A stretch of 64,000 bases of DNA from Sphingobium sp052327305. GTDB lineage: Bacteria; Pseudomonadota; Alphaproteobacteria; Sphingomonadales; Sphingomonadaceae. Each line of letters opens with the position of its first letter. Position 1 is the stretch's first letter. The notes under the pieces were generated by a model. That model was not told the origin of the DNA, made no database searches, and worked only from the letters and a program-made list of their open reading frames with translations. The position numbers were made by a program, and so were the translations under genes. This document shows, one piece after another, positions 24,739 to 33,609 of the stretch. The DNA lies in contig NZ_CP182486.1 in the NCBI RefSeq assembly GCF_052327305.1, forward strand, positions 186,001 through 250,000. Reading direction: 5' to 3'.

Positions 24739-26568
24739 GTGGAACAGACGCCACTCGTGATTGCGCTCATCGGAGCGCTCGGCATAGGCGCCCAGTGGAT
24801 TGCATGGCGGACGGGCTGGCCGGCGATTGCTCTGATGCTTGGCGCTGGGGTTATCGCCGGGCCTGTTCTGGGGCTGATCGATCCCGAGCATATATTCGGC
24901 TCCTTGCTGGAGCCGATGATCTCGGTGGCCGTCGCCATCATTCTTTTCGAGGGCGGCCTTAGCCTCAATTTTCGTGAGTTGCGCCGCACGGATGGCGCCG
25001 TCACCCGGCTTGTGTTGCTGGGGGCTCCCATTGCATGGTTCCTCGGCGCGATTGCCTGCTATTACATTGCGGGCCTCGTCTGGCCGGTTGCGATCCTCTT
25101 CGCGGGCATATTGATCGTGACGGGGCCGACAGTGGTCCTCCCGCTGCTGCGCCAGAGCAATGTCGCTGCGCGGCCACAGGCGATCCTCAAGTGGGAAGCG
25201 ATCGTCAACGATCCCGTCGGCGCGCTGTGCGGCGTCGTCACCTACGAATATCTTCGCCGGGTCGAGGAAGGCGGCACGCTCGCCAGCGTCGTTCTGGCGC
25301 TCCTCGCGGCGGCGGCGTTCGCTGGCCTGATGGGCTGGCTTGCCGCCCGCGCGATCGGCTGGGCGTTTCCGCGCGGCCATGTTCCCGAATATCTCAAGGC
25401 GCCCGTCCTTCTCGTCGCGGTGATCGGCGTCTTCGTCCTGTCGAATGCCATTCAGCAGGAGACGGGCCTGCTCACCGTGACCGTCATGGGTATCGCGCTC
25501 GCCAATATGCGCCTCACGTCGCTGCGGGATATTCAGCCCTTCAAGGAGAACGTGACCGTTCTCCTGATCTCCGGCGTCTTCGTGCTGCTTTCGGCTTCGC
25601 TGGATTTCGAGGTGTTGCAGCGCTTCGAGTGGCGCTTCCTGGGTTTCCTTCTCGCTCTGCTGTTCATCGTCCGGCCGGCCACGGTGCTGCTGAGCCTCGC
25701 ATTCACGCGTGTGCCATGGAATGAACGGTTGCTCGTTGCCTGGATCGCGCCGCGCGGCATTGTGGCCGTGGCGATTTCAGGCCTGTTCGCGCTGAGGCTG
25801 GATCGCATCGGCTACGGGGATGGATCGATCCTCGTTACCCTGTCCTTCGCGGTGGTCATCGCCACGATCATCGCGCACGGCTTTTCGATCCGCGCCGTCG
25901 CGCGGTTGCTGAAAGTGACAGGGGCCACCGAGCGTGGCTTGCTGATCGTGGGTGGCACGCCGTGGAGTCTCGCGCTCGCCCAGCAGCTTCGTCAGCTTGA
26001 GGTGCCGGTCACCATTTGCGACAATAGCTGGCAGCGCCTTTCCCCCGCGCGGCAAGCCGAGATCCCGATTTATCACGGGGAGATTCTGGCCGAGGTTACC
26101 GAGGAGCGGCTCGACTTCACTCAGTTTCAGGTGCTGGCAGCCGTGACGAATAACGAGGCTTATAATGCCCTCGTCTGCAATGAGTTCGCGCCCAAGCTGG
26201 GTCGGGACAATGTCTATCAGCTTGGCGACGCGGTCGATGAGGACCATCGCTCCCTGCCTGAATCTCTGCGCGGGCGCGCGCTCTTCGCGTCCGGGCTGGG
26301 CGTAGAAGATATTGTCGAGCGGGAACGAGCGGGGTGGACCTTCCGCAAGACCCGGATCAGCGATCAGTTTGGTTTCGATGCAATTCGCTCGGACCTTCCC
26401 GAGGAGGCGGACATGGTGCTGCTTCTTCGCAAAAACGGCGTGATCCGCTTCTTCACTCATGCGTCGCGGCCACAGCCGCAGCCCGGCGATACGATCATTT
26501 CCTATGTTCCGCCCACATCCCGACGACGGGGCGCGGCGAAGGCGAGAAAGGAAGAGGTGGCGTCATGA
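24739..26568 (+). CDS. CPA1-type cation:proton antiporter with TrkA-N domain
   Basis: 609 residues starting at a GTG. Residues 1-400 form about 12 membrane helices with family signatures (EGGLSLNFRELRR, GILIVTGPTVVLPLLRQ, WEAIVNDPVGAL). A cytoplasmic NAD-binding TrkA-N domain follows (LLIVGGTPWSLALAQQL ... VTNNEAYNALVCNEFAPKLG). Likely exchanges Na+ or K+ for protons in pH and salt homeostasis, perhaps gated by nucleotide binding; the ion cannot be told from sequence. It is coupled by an ATGA overlap to the OmpA-like lipoprotein gene. Confidence 0.9.
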   Translation: MEQTPLVIALIGALGIGAQWIAWRTGWPAIALMLGAGVIAGPVLGLIDPEHIFGSLLEPMISVAVAIILFEGGLSLNFRELRRTDGAVTRLVLLGAPIAWFLGAIACYYIAGLVWPVAILFAGILIVTGPTVVLPLLRQSNVAARPQAILKWEAIVNDPVGALCGVVTYEYLRRVEEGGTLASVVLALLAAAAFAGLMGWLAARAIGWAFPRGHVPEYLKAPVLLVAVIGVFVLSNAIQQETGLLTVTVMGIALANMRLTSLRDIQPFKENVTVLLISGVFVLLSASLDFEVLQRFEWRFLGFLLALLFIVRPATVLLSLAFTRVPWNERLLVAWIAPRGIVAVAISGLFALRLDRIGYGDGSILVTLSFAVVIATIIAHGFSIRAVARLLKVTGATERGLLIVGGTPWSLALAQQLRQLEVPVTICDNSWQRLSPARQAEIPIYHGEILAEVTEERLDFTQFQVLAAVTNNEAYNALVCNEFAPKLGRDNVYQLGDAVDEDHRSLPESLRGRALFASGLGVEDIVERERAGWTFRKTRISDQFGFDAIRSDLPEEADMVLLLRKNGVIRFFTHASRPQPQPGDTIISYVPPTSRRRGAAKARKEEVAS

Positions 26569-27224
26569 CGTTTGCTTTCAGAAGCCGCGCAATGCTTGCC
26601 GGGGCGGCTGGCCTTGCCCTTCTTGGGGGCTGCAAACCGACAGGGAGTGAACACCCAACTGCAAACGAGACTGCTTCCGACATCACATCGAACCGGTCAG
26701 TCCTGGGGAACGCTGCCGCTGGCCCTGCCGACAACGCGGCCGAGTCATCAGAGGCGCGCTCCATATTGCGTCCCGAAGTGGTCGCGTCAAAACCGGAAGC
26801 GCCCGCGATCGAGCCCGTCCATGTCGTGATTCTTTTCGGCGCGGCAGGGCTCAAGCTCGACGATGCGGGCCGCAACGCGGTGGACGCCCTTCTAGAAGCG
26901 CCGGTGATGAAAACCGGTGGCCCAATCGTTCTGCGCGGCCACAGCGACTCTCGCGGTTCGGATGGCGACAATCTCGTTGCGTCGCGCATTCGGGCGGAGC
27001 GCGTGCGGGACTATCTGATCGAACGCGGCGTCGAGAAGCAGCGCATCACTGTCATCGCGCTCGGCGAAACCCGGCCAGCAGTGCCCAATGCGCATGAGGA
27101 CGGCAGCGATGACCCGGAGGGACGGGCGAAGAACCGGCGCGTGGAAGTGGACATCGACATCCCCAAAGCGCCGGGAGCCGTCCCGGTCAGCCTGCCAAAG
27201 CCGGCCTCCGCACCGGCAAGCTGA
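26565..27224 (+). CDS. OmpA-like peptidoglycan-binding lipoprotein
   Basis: 219 residues. Signal peptide with lipobox LLGGC (lipidated Cys23), then a Ser/Ala/Asn-rich linker to about residue 80, then an OmpA C-terminal domain that binds peptidoglycan (VLRGHSDSRGSDGDNLVASRIRAERVRDYL ... GRAKNRRVEVDI). The terminal tail is Pro/Ala-rich. Probably an outer-membrane lipoprotein tethered to the wall. The start is set by the signal peptide and the 4-base overlap with the antiporter gene. Confidence 0.9.
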   Translation: MTFAFRSRAMLAGAAGLALLGGCKPTGSEHPTANETASDITSNRSVLGNAAAGPADNAAESSEARSILRPEVVASKPEAPAIEPVHVVILFGAAGLKLDDAGRNAVDALLEAPVMKTGGPIVLRGHSDSRGSDGDNLVASRIRAERVRDYLIERGVEKQRITVIALGETRPAVPNAHEDGSDDPEGRAKNRRVEVDIDIPKAPGAVPVSLPKPASAPAS

Positions 27225-27355
27225 CGAAAAAGAGCAGCGGCGCGCAAATAGGGTTGCGGTCGTTCGCTCTGGCGGCAATTGCGATCAGGCGAAGCAGCCA
27301 TAGACTCCGATGGCGATGGGCTGCGAGCGCGAGGACAAGTGAAGCAGGTGACGGC

Positions 27356-28561
27356 ATGAAGAAGGCAACGGGTCTCGATCGGGCGACAACGCGCAACTGG
27401 CGTCCCGCCACGCAGGCAGTGCGCGGTGGCACCTGGCGGTCCGAACATGGCGAGACAAGCGAGGCGCTCTTCCTCACCTCCGGTTATACCTATGACGACG
27501 CCGAATCCGTCGCCGCGCGCTTCGCTGGCGATCAGGATGGCATGACCTATTCCCGCCTGCAGAACCCCACGACGCAGATGCTGGAAGAGCGCATCGCGCT
27601 CATGGAAGGGGCTGAGGCGTGCCGCACGCAGGCAACCGGCATGGCGGCAATGACCACTGCGCTTCTCTGCCAGCTCAGCGCGGGCGATCACATCGTCGCG
27701 GGCCGTGCCGCCTTCGGCTCGTGCCGCTGGATTATCGACAATGTGCTGACCCGTTTCGGCATCGAGAACACGATCGTCGACGCGCGCGACAATGACGCGT
27801 GGGAGAAGGCGATCCGGCCCAACACCAAGGTGTTCTTCTTCGAGACCCCCGCCAACCCCACAATGGACATCGTCGACATGGCGCATGTCTGCGGTATCGC
27901 GCGCGGCAATGGAATCACCACCGTGGTGGACAATGCCTTCGCCACCCCCGTGCTTCAGCGCTGCCTCGATTTCGGTGCGGATGTGGTCGCTTACAGCGCG
28001 ACCAAGCTGATGGACGGGCAGGGGCGCGTGCTGGCTGGCGCGGTGTGCGGCACGGAGCAGTGGATCAACGATGTGCTGCTGCCATTCCAGCGCAACACCG
28101 GGCCGAATATCGCGCCGTTCAACGCGTGGATCGTCCTCAAGGGGCTGGAAACGCTGGAACTGCGCGCGATGAAGCAATCGGAGAATGCGCTGGCTCTCGC
28201 CCGCTTCATGGAGAGCCGCGTTCCGCGCCTGCTCTATCCCGGCCTTCCCAGCCACCCCCAGCATAATCTGGCGATGGCGCAGATGCGCGCCGCCGGACCC
28301 ATCTTCTCCTTCTTCCTGGAAGACCGCGCGCAGGCGATGGCGATGCTCAATGCGCTGGAGCTCGCCGACATCTCCAACAATATCGGCGACTCGCGCACCC
28401 TGCTCTGTCACCCCGCGTCCACGACCCACAATAATATGGGCGAGGAAGGGCGCGCACTGGCCGGTATCGAGGAGGGCATGATCCGCATCAATGTTGGTCT
28501 GGAAGACCCGCAGGACATCATTGACGACATCGATCGGGCACTGTCGAAGGTGGGCCTTTGA
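27356..28561 (+). CDS. metZ: O-succinylhomoserine sulfhydrylase
   Basis: PLP enzyme that forms homocysteine directly from an O-acylhomoserine and sulfide. 401 residues. Cys/Met metabolism fold: SGYTYDDAESVAARFAG (typical of MetZ), YSRLQNPTTQMLEERIA, ETPANPTMDIVDM, and the PLP lysine in AYSATKLMDGQGRVLAG. The ATG at 27356 follows CAGGTG; the open frame upstream to 27254 is not conserved-looking. I looked for a SAM-II riboswitch in 27225-27355 and did not recognise one. Confidence 0.95.
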   Translation: MKKATGLDRATTRNWRPATQAVRGGTWRSEHGETSEALFLTSGYTYDDAESVAARFAGDQDGMTYSRLQNPTTQMLEERIALMEGAEACRTQATGMAAMTTALLCQLSAGDHIVAGRAAFGSCRWIIDNVLTRFGIENTIVDARDNDAWEKAIRPNTKVFFFETPANPTMDIVDMAHVCGIARGNGITTVVDNAFATPVLQRCLDFGADVVAYSATKLMDGQGRVLAGAVCGTEQWINDVLLPFQRNTGPNIAPFNAWIVLKGLETLELRAMKQSENALALARFMESRVPRLLYPGLPSHPQHNLAMAQMRAAGPIFSFFLEDRAQAMAMLNALELADISNNIGDSRTLLCHPASTTHNNMGEEGRALAGIEEGMIRINVGLEDPQDIIDDIDRALSKVGL

Positions 28562-28593
28562 TTTGGGCCGCGCCACGGACTATCGATGACGGC

Positions 28594-28992
28594 ATGAAAG
28601 CCCTCTTCCCCTACGAGCTCGAAACACAGGGCGTGACGGTCCATGTCGCCGTCACCTTTCTGCCGGAGCAGTCGGAGCCGGATCGGGGGCGGTGGTTCTG
28701 GGCTTATCATATCCGGATTCGCAATGGCCGTCCGGCGCCTGTGCAGCTTCTCACGCGTCGCTGGACCATTTCGGATGGTCGCGGGGCGCTGCATCATGTC
28801 GAGGGGGAAGGCGTGGTCGGCGAGCAGCCGGTCATCCGGCCGGGCGCTGCCTATGATTATGTGTCCGGCTGCCCGCTCACGACGCCGACTGGCTGGATGG
28901 AAGGCATGTACGGCATGCTGGATGAGGACGGCGCGCTTGTGGAGGTGGCTATCCCCCGCTTCAGCCTGCTTGCGCCTGCGGTCTCCGGCTAA
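28594..28992 (+). CDS. apaG: ApaG domain protein
   Basis: 132 residues, one ApaG fold (fibronectin-III-like beta sandwich): WAYHIRIRNGRPAPVQLLTRRW, HHVEGEGVVGEQPVIRPG and YDYVSGCPLTTPTGWMEGMYGM. The Gly-x-Gly motif (GEGVVG) that can bind pyrophosphate is present. ApaG is linked to ApaH and Co/Mg homeostasis in enterobacteria; its role in alphaproteobacteria is not settled. The frame opens at a TTG overlapping the metZ stop, but the ATG at 28594 gives the family's usual length. Confidence 0.93.
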   Translation: MKALFPYELETQGVTVHVAVTFLPEQSEPDRGRWFWAYHIRIRNGRPAPVQLLTRRWTISDGRGALHHVEGEGVVGEQPVIRPGAAYDYVSGCPLTTPTGWMEGMYGMLDEDGALVEVAIPRFSLLAPAVSG

Positions 28993-28995
28993 GCG

Positions 28996-29787
28996 ATGAA
29001 GCGAACGCACCTTCCCCTGAACGGCCTTCGCGTCCTCGACGCGGCGGCGCGGCACTTGTCCTTTACGCGCGCTGCGGATGAGCTGGCGGTGACGCCTGCG
29101 GCTGTCGGCCAGCAGATTCGCGCGCTGGAAGATATGCTGGGCGTGGTGCTTTTTCGCCGCACTCCCAAGGGGCTTGAACTCACTCCGGAGGCAGAGGCGG
29201 GCCTGCCCGCACTTCGCCAGGGCTTTCTCGAAATCGAGGAATCCGTGCGCGCGATGCAGGCCGGGCAGTCCAGCCAGCATATCACCATTGCTGCCCCACG
29301 CGATCTCACTGCGAAATGGCTGAGCGCCCGTCTTGCCGACTATGCTGCCGAAAATCCCTCGGTCCAGTTCCTGTTGGTCGCGGCGGACGAGGCGCTGGAT
29401 TTCACCGAGGCCAATCTCGATCTCGCCATTCGCCTGACCAGTGACGCGCAGGGCTATGAAGGCGCGCCGCTGGACGAAGGTAGGTTCGTTACCGTCGCGG
29501 CGCCGTCTGGCGCGGCGGATGGCGTCATTGGCTGGCCGGGCTGTCCGCAAGAGGGAGGCGCCATACTGATCCGCGTTGCCGATGCGGGCTTGGCGATCGA
29601 TGCCGCCGCCCACGGCTTCGGCCGGGCAAGCGTGCCGGAATTGATTGCCCGTGCGGAGATCGCAAGCGGCCGGGTCGTGCAAGTGGCGAACTCGGACAAG
29701 GCGGGGCAGGGCTATTGGGTGATCGCGCCGCTGCCGCAATGGCGCCAGAAGAAGGTGAAGGCGCTCGTCGCCATGCTGACCGCCTGA
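28996..29787 (+). CDS. LysR-family transcriptional regulator (GcvA-like)
   Basis: 263 residues. The N-terminal winged helix (about 5-65: LRVLDAAARHLSFTRAADELAVTPAAVGQQIRALED) matches the GcvA/AmpR branch of LysR regulators. The effector domain follows (ISSQHITIAAPRDLT-like start, LDLAIRL in the middle). It lies 3 bases after apaG on the same strand. No divergent target gene is adjacent, so its regulon cannot be guessed. Confidence 0.92.
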   Translation: MKRTHLPLNGLRVLDAAARHLSFTRAADELAVTPAAVGQQIRALEDMLGVVLFRRTPKGLELTPEAEAGLPALRQGFLEIEESVRAMQAGQSSQHITIAAPRDLTAKWLSARLADYAAENPSVQFLLVAADEALDFTEANLDLAIRLTSDAQGYEGAPLDEGRFVTVAAPSGAADGVIGWPGCPQEGGAILIRVADAGLAIDAAAHGFGRASVPELIARAEIASGRVVQVANSDKAGQGYWVIAPLPQWRQKKVKALVAMLTA

Positions 29788-29870
29788 TCCGCGACCGAAA
29801 CAACACTAGCGCTGCGCCGCACAATCGAAGGCGTTAGCATCTGAACCACTCATCTGATAGCGATCGGGTC

Positions 29871-32165
29871 ATGCCGAGCCCGCAAATCCAAGAACCAGGA
29901 ACCGCCGTCGCGTCCGCGCGCAAGATATTGCAGCGCCTGCATGAAGTGATGGCTTCTCGGTTCAACGCTCAGGCGAAGCTCAACAAGGTCGTCGAGATCA
30001 TAGGGGAGGAGCTCTCCAGCGAGGTCTGCTCGGTCTATCTTCTGCGCGAAGGCCTGCTGGAACTTTATGCGACCCGTGGCCTCAAGCAGGAGGCTGTCCA
30101 TGTCACCCGGCTGGCACTGGGGGAGGGGCTTGTTGGCACGATCGCGGCGAATGTGGATACGCTGAACCTTGAGGAAGCCGCCGCGCATCCTGACTTCGCT
30201 TACCGGCCGGAGACGGGCGAGGAGCTTTTTCACAGCTTTGCGGGCGTGCCCATCGTCCATCGCGCGCGTGCCGTGGGCGTACTTGCTGTCCAGCATCTTG
30301 AATCGCGACGCTATCAGGAAGTCGAGATCGAGGCGCTGCAGACCGTTGCAATGGTGCTCGCCGAACTGATCGCCAATGCCGGATTGATCGACGAAAATCC
30401 GGTCGACGAGCGGCCACTGGAAACCGGCTCCTCCATTCTTTCCGGGCTCCAACTCGTCATGGGTATGGCGCGCGGCCATGCCGTGTTTCATCAGCCCCGC
30501 ATCACGATCGAGCATACGGTCGCGGAGGATATCGAGGCGGAGCGGCAGCGCGTCTATTCCGCTTTCGCCAAGATGCGCGAGCAGATCGACCGGATGGCGG
30601 GTCAGGCTGAATTCGGTGGCGATGGCGAGCATCAGGAAGTGCTCGATACCTACAAGATGTTCGCCTATGACGAGGGCTGGTCACGCCGCATCAATGAGGC
30701 GATCGACGCGGGCCTCACGGCAGAGGCGGCCATCGAGCGGGTGCAGCAGCGCACGCGCATGCGCATGCGCCAGATCGACGATCCGCTCCTTCAGGACCGG
30801 ATGCACGATCTGGAGGATCTTTCCAACCGCCTGCTCCGTATCGTCTCGGGCCAGCTGGGCACGGCGGCGCAACTCGGGCTCCGGCAGGACGCCATTCTCA
30901 TTGCCCGCAATCTGGGGCCTGCCGAATTGCTGGAATATGACCGGCGGCGGCTCAAGGGCGTGGTGCTGGAGGAAGGCTCTTTAACGGCGCACGTCACGAT
31001 CGTCGCGCGCGCAATGGGCGTGCCGGTACTTGGCCGCATCAAGAATACCCGCCAGCTCATCAACGAGGGCGACCTCCTGCTGCTCGACGTCAATCAGAAC
31101 CGTCTGTTCATCCGGCCGTCCGTGCCGATGGACGAAGCATTTGAGAGCCAGCTCGTGGTAACGCAGAAGAAGCGCGCCTCTTATGCTGCGCTCCGTGACG
31201 AACCGGCGGTTACGCTCGATGGCCAGCGCGTCGAGCTGATGGTCAATGCCGGCCTGCGGGACGACGTGGCGGCCCTGGACGTGACGGGTGCCGATGGCAT
31301 CGGCCTGTTCCGCACCGAGTTCCAGTTCCTCGTCTCCGCTACCCTGCCGCAGCGTGAGCGCCAGCAGCGGCTTTACAGGGAAGTGCTCGACGCGGCGGGC
31401 TCGCGGCCGGTCATCTTCCGCACTGTTGACATCGGCGGCGACAAGGCCTTGCCCTATCTTTTCGATGCGGATGCCGAGCCGGAAGAGAACCCGGCCATGG
31501 GATGGCGTGCAGTGCGCCTTGCCCTTGAGCGCGACGGGCTGATGAAAGCGCAGGCCCGCGCCCTCCTGGAAGCAGCGGCAGGACGTTCGCTCCATGTCAT
31601 GTTCCCGATGATTTCCGAGCCCTGGGAGCTGGATCAGGCAAAGGCGCTGTTCGAGAAGCAGCGGGAGTGGCTCGCGCTCCGCCGCAAGAAGCTACCGAAC
31701 GCCGTCCATTATGGCGCAATGCTGGAGGTTCCAGCGCTTGCGGAGGTTCTGGACATCTTGCTGCCCAAGCTCGATTTCCTCTCGATAGGCACCAATGACC
31801 TGACGCAGTTTCTGTTTGCTGCCGATCGCGCTCATCCCAAGCTGGCCGAGCGTTACGACTGGCTGTCGCTCGCGATCATGCGCTTCCTGAACCGGGTGGT
31901 TTCGGCGTGCCGCGCCCACCAAGTGCCTGTGGGTGTTTGCGGCGAGATGGGCGGGCGCACGCTCGAAGCAATGGCGCTCCTCGGCATCGGGATTCACCGG
32001 CTGTCCATCACGCCGGCATCGGTCGGGCCGGTTAAGGCCATGATACGTTCGGTGAATGCCGAGCAGCTTTCGTCGTTCATGTCGGACATGCTGGCCGGCG
32101 GGAACGGCAATATCCGTGGCCCGCTGCAGCAATGGGCGGCGGACCAGAATATCGAACTCGGTTAG
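29871..32165 (+). CDS. ptsP: Phosphoenolpyruvate-protein phosphotransferase, nitrogen PTS (EI-Ntr)
   Basis: First enzyme of the nitrogen-related PTS, passing phosphate from PEP to NPr. 764 residues: GAF sensory domain (about 20-165), PEP-utiliser N-terminal domain, swivelling domain with phospho-His374 (GSLTAHVTIVARA) and PEP-binding barrel (GLFRTEFQFL, RTVDIGGDKALPY, IGTNDLTQFLFAADR, VCGEMGG). The GAF domain distinguishes it from sugar PTS enzyme I; in other alphaproteobacteria it senses glutamine. NPr and EIIA-Ntr genes are not in the window. Confidence 0.96.
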   Translation: MPSPQIQEPGTAVASARKILQRLHEVMASRFNAQAKLNKVVEIIGEELSSEVCSVYLLREGLLELYATRGLKQEAVHVTRLALGEGLVGTIAANVDTLNLEEAAAHPDFAYRPETGEELFHSFAGVPIVHRARAVGVLAVQHLESRRYQEVEIEALQTVAMVLAELIANAGLIDENPVDERPLETGSSILSGLQLVMGMARGHAVFHQPRITIEHTVAEDIEAERQRVYSAFAKMREQIDRMAGQAEFGGDGEHQEVLDTYKMFAYDEGWSRRINEAIDAGLTAEAAIERVQQRTRMRMRQIDDPLLQDRMHDLEDLSNRLLRIVSGQLGTAAQLGLRQDAILIARNLGPAELLEYDRRRLKGVVLEEGSLTAHVTIVARAMGVPVLGRIKNTRQLINEGDLLLLDVNQNRLFIRPSVPMDEAFESQLVVTQKKRASYAALRDEPAVTLDGQRVELMVNAGLRDDVAALDVTGADGIGLFRTEFQFLVSATLPQRERQQRLYREVLDAAGSRPVIFRTVDIGGDKALPYLFDADAEPEENPAMGWRAVRLALERDGLMKAQARALLEAAAGRSLHVMFPMISEPWELDQAKALFEKQREWLALRRKKLPNAVHYGAMLEVPALAEVLDILLPKLDFLSIGTNDLTQFLFAADRAHPKLAERYDWLSLAIMRFLNRVVSACRAHQVPVGVCGEMGGRTLEAMALLGIGIHRLSITPASVGPVKAMIRSVNAEQLSSFMSDMLAGGNGNIRGPLQQWAADQNIELG

Positions 32166-32276
32166 CGTTCGCCGCGCAGTTTCTTCGCTTGCCGCTGTCC
32201 TGTGAGCCTTCCCATGTTGACAGTTCAGCCTTTCCGCGAGACACCCTCGTTACACGCCTGTTAAGTCGGAACATAT

Positions 32277-33149
32277 ATGGCTGCTAAAACCAACGACTCT
32301 CAGGAAAAGCCGGACGACAAGGTCAAGGAGACGACCTCCGGTGAGGACATGCGCGCGGCGCGCGAGGCCGCAGGGCTTAGCCTTGAGGAGCTGGCTCAGC
32401 GCACGCGCGTGCCTCGGCGGCACCTTCTGGCGCTGGAGGAAGGGCGGTTTTCCGCGCTTCCCGGCATCACATATTGCGCTGGCTTCTCGCGGGCCTATGC
32501 CCGTGCCGTCGGCCTCGATGAGACGGCTCTTGTGGCGAAAGTCCGCGCGGAGATCGAGGAGCAGGGCGGCCATATCGGTCAGGATCGCTACGTGCCTGAG
32601 GAGCCGGTTTCTTCGAACAGCGTTCCGCCGCGCTATCTGGCGCTGACCACGGCAGTTCTCGCGCTGCTTATCGCCGGTGGATACGCGATCTGGCGGATGC
32701 AGTTGAACACGCACCCGACCGATCAGGAGATCGCCGAGGCCGCGCAGCCCGAGACGCGGGTGACGACGCCCACGGCGGGCAGTGCCTTGCAGCGCGCGGC
32801 GTCAGTCCCTCAGCCTGTGGGGCCAGTGGTGCTCACGGCCGTCGACGAGGTGTGGCTGCGCATTTACGATGGTGATGGCAAGCGCCTGCTTGAGAAAGCG
32901 ATGGCGAAGGGCGAGAGCTACACCGTTCCGGCCGATGCGAATAACCCGATGATCCTGACTGGCCGGCCGGATGCGCTTGCAGTGACGGTCGGCGGGCAGG
33001 CCGTGCCGCCGCTGGGAACCGCAGAGCGCACCATCTCCGACGTGCCGATCAACGGCGCTGCACTGCTTGCCCGGGGGAGAGCGCCTGCTGATCCTGCGGC
33101 AGCGCCCGCAGATAACAGCGCCGGGCCAGGCAACGCAGCGGCCAACTGA
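32277..33149 (+). CDS. rodZ: RodZ-like cell-shape protein (HTH, one TM, DUF4115)
   Basis: 290 residues. Cytoplasmic HTH_25 domain (about 22-90: AREAAGLSLEELAQRTRVPRRHLLALEEGRF), a membrane helix at about 120-140 (RYLALTTAVLALLIAGGYAIW) and a periplasmic beta domain of DUF4115 type (VWLRIYDGDGKRLLEKAMAKGESY). RodZ links MreB filaments to the cell-wall elongation machinery. The C-terminal tail is Ala/Pro-rich and disordered. It follows ptsP by 111 bases and is convergent with nfeD, 10 bases away. Confidence 0.88.
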   Translation: MAAKTNDSQEKPDDKVKETTSGEDMRAAREAAGLSLEELAQRTRVPRRHLLALEEGRFSALPGITYCAGFSRAYARAVGLDETALVAKVRAEIEEQGGHIGQDRYVPEEPVSSNSVPPRYLALTTAVLALLIAGGYAIWRMQLNTHPTDQEIAEAAQPETRVTTPTAGSALQRAASVPQPVGPVVLTAVDEVWLRIYDGDGKRLLEKAMAKGESYTVPADANNPMILTGRPDALAVTVGGQAVPPLGTAERTISDVPINGAALLARGRAPADPAAAPADNSAGPGNAAAN

Positions 33150-33159
33150 GTGCAGGCGC

Positions 33160-33609
33160 CTAGGACGGCTCCACGAGCAGTTCGCTCCCGGCCGCACCGG
33201 TGATGCGCACGATAGAACCCGCTGGCGCGTCGGCGCCGCGTGCCGTCCAGATGCTGTCGCCCACCTTCACGCGCCCCGCGCCGTTGTGGATCGCTTCGAC
33301 GACTTCCACGCGTTCGCCCACCAGCCTTGCCGCGCGGTCGTTGAGCAGCGGATCGCTGCTGGGCACTGGACGATTGAGATACCAGCGTCGGCCGAAATAA
33401 ACGCTCAAGCCACACAATATGGCGAACAGGATGAGCTGCACAGCAGTGCCGATCGGCAAGAGGAAGCTGATCGCACCCGTCACGGCTGCCGCCGCCGCGA
33501 TCCAGATGAGGAAAACGCCGGGCATGACGATTTCCAGAGCCGCGAGAATGGCGGCGAGGGCCAGCCAGCCGGCTGGCGTCTCAACCAGACTCTGCAGGAT
33601 GTCGTTCAT
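33160..33609 (-). CDS. NfeD-family membrane protein
   Basis: 149 residues with two or three membrane helices in the first half (GWLALAAILAALEIVMPGVFLIWIAAAAAVTGAI) and a C-terminal OB-fold domain (GRVKVGDSIWTARGADAPAGSIVRITGAAGSELLVEP). Short NfeD proteins are nearly always partners of SPFH-family proteins; here its ATG overlaps the stop of the SPFH gene by 4 bases. Confidence 0.93.
   Translation of the reverse strand: MNDILQSLVETPAGWLALAAILAALEIVMPGVFLIWIAAAAAVTGAISFLLPIGTAVQLILFAILCGLSVYFGRRWYLNRPVPSSDPLLNDRAARLVGERVEVVEAIHNGAGRVKVGDSIWTARGADAPAGSIVRITGAAGSELLVEPS

Noticed and set aside
27225..27355. Possible SAM-II riboswitch ahead of metZ
   Set aside because: GCAGCC...GGGCTGC can form a short stem, but the conserved SAM-II core wording (such as GCTAAA) is not present.
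27011..28576. 521-codon minus-strand open frame across metZ
   Set aside because: Antisense shadow; metZ carries all PLP-enzyme motifs.
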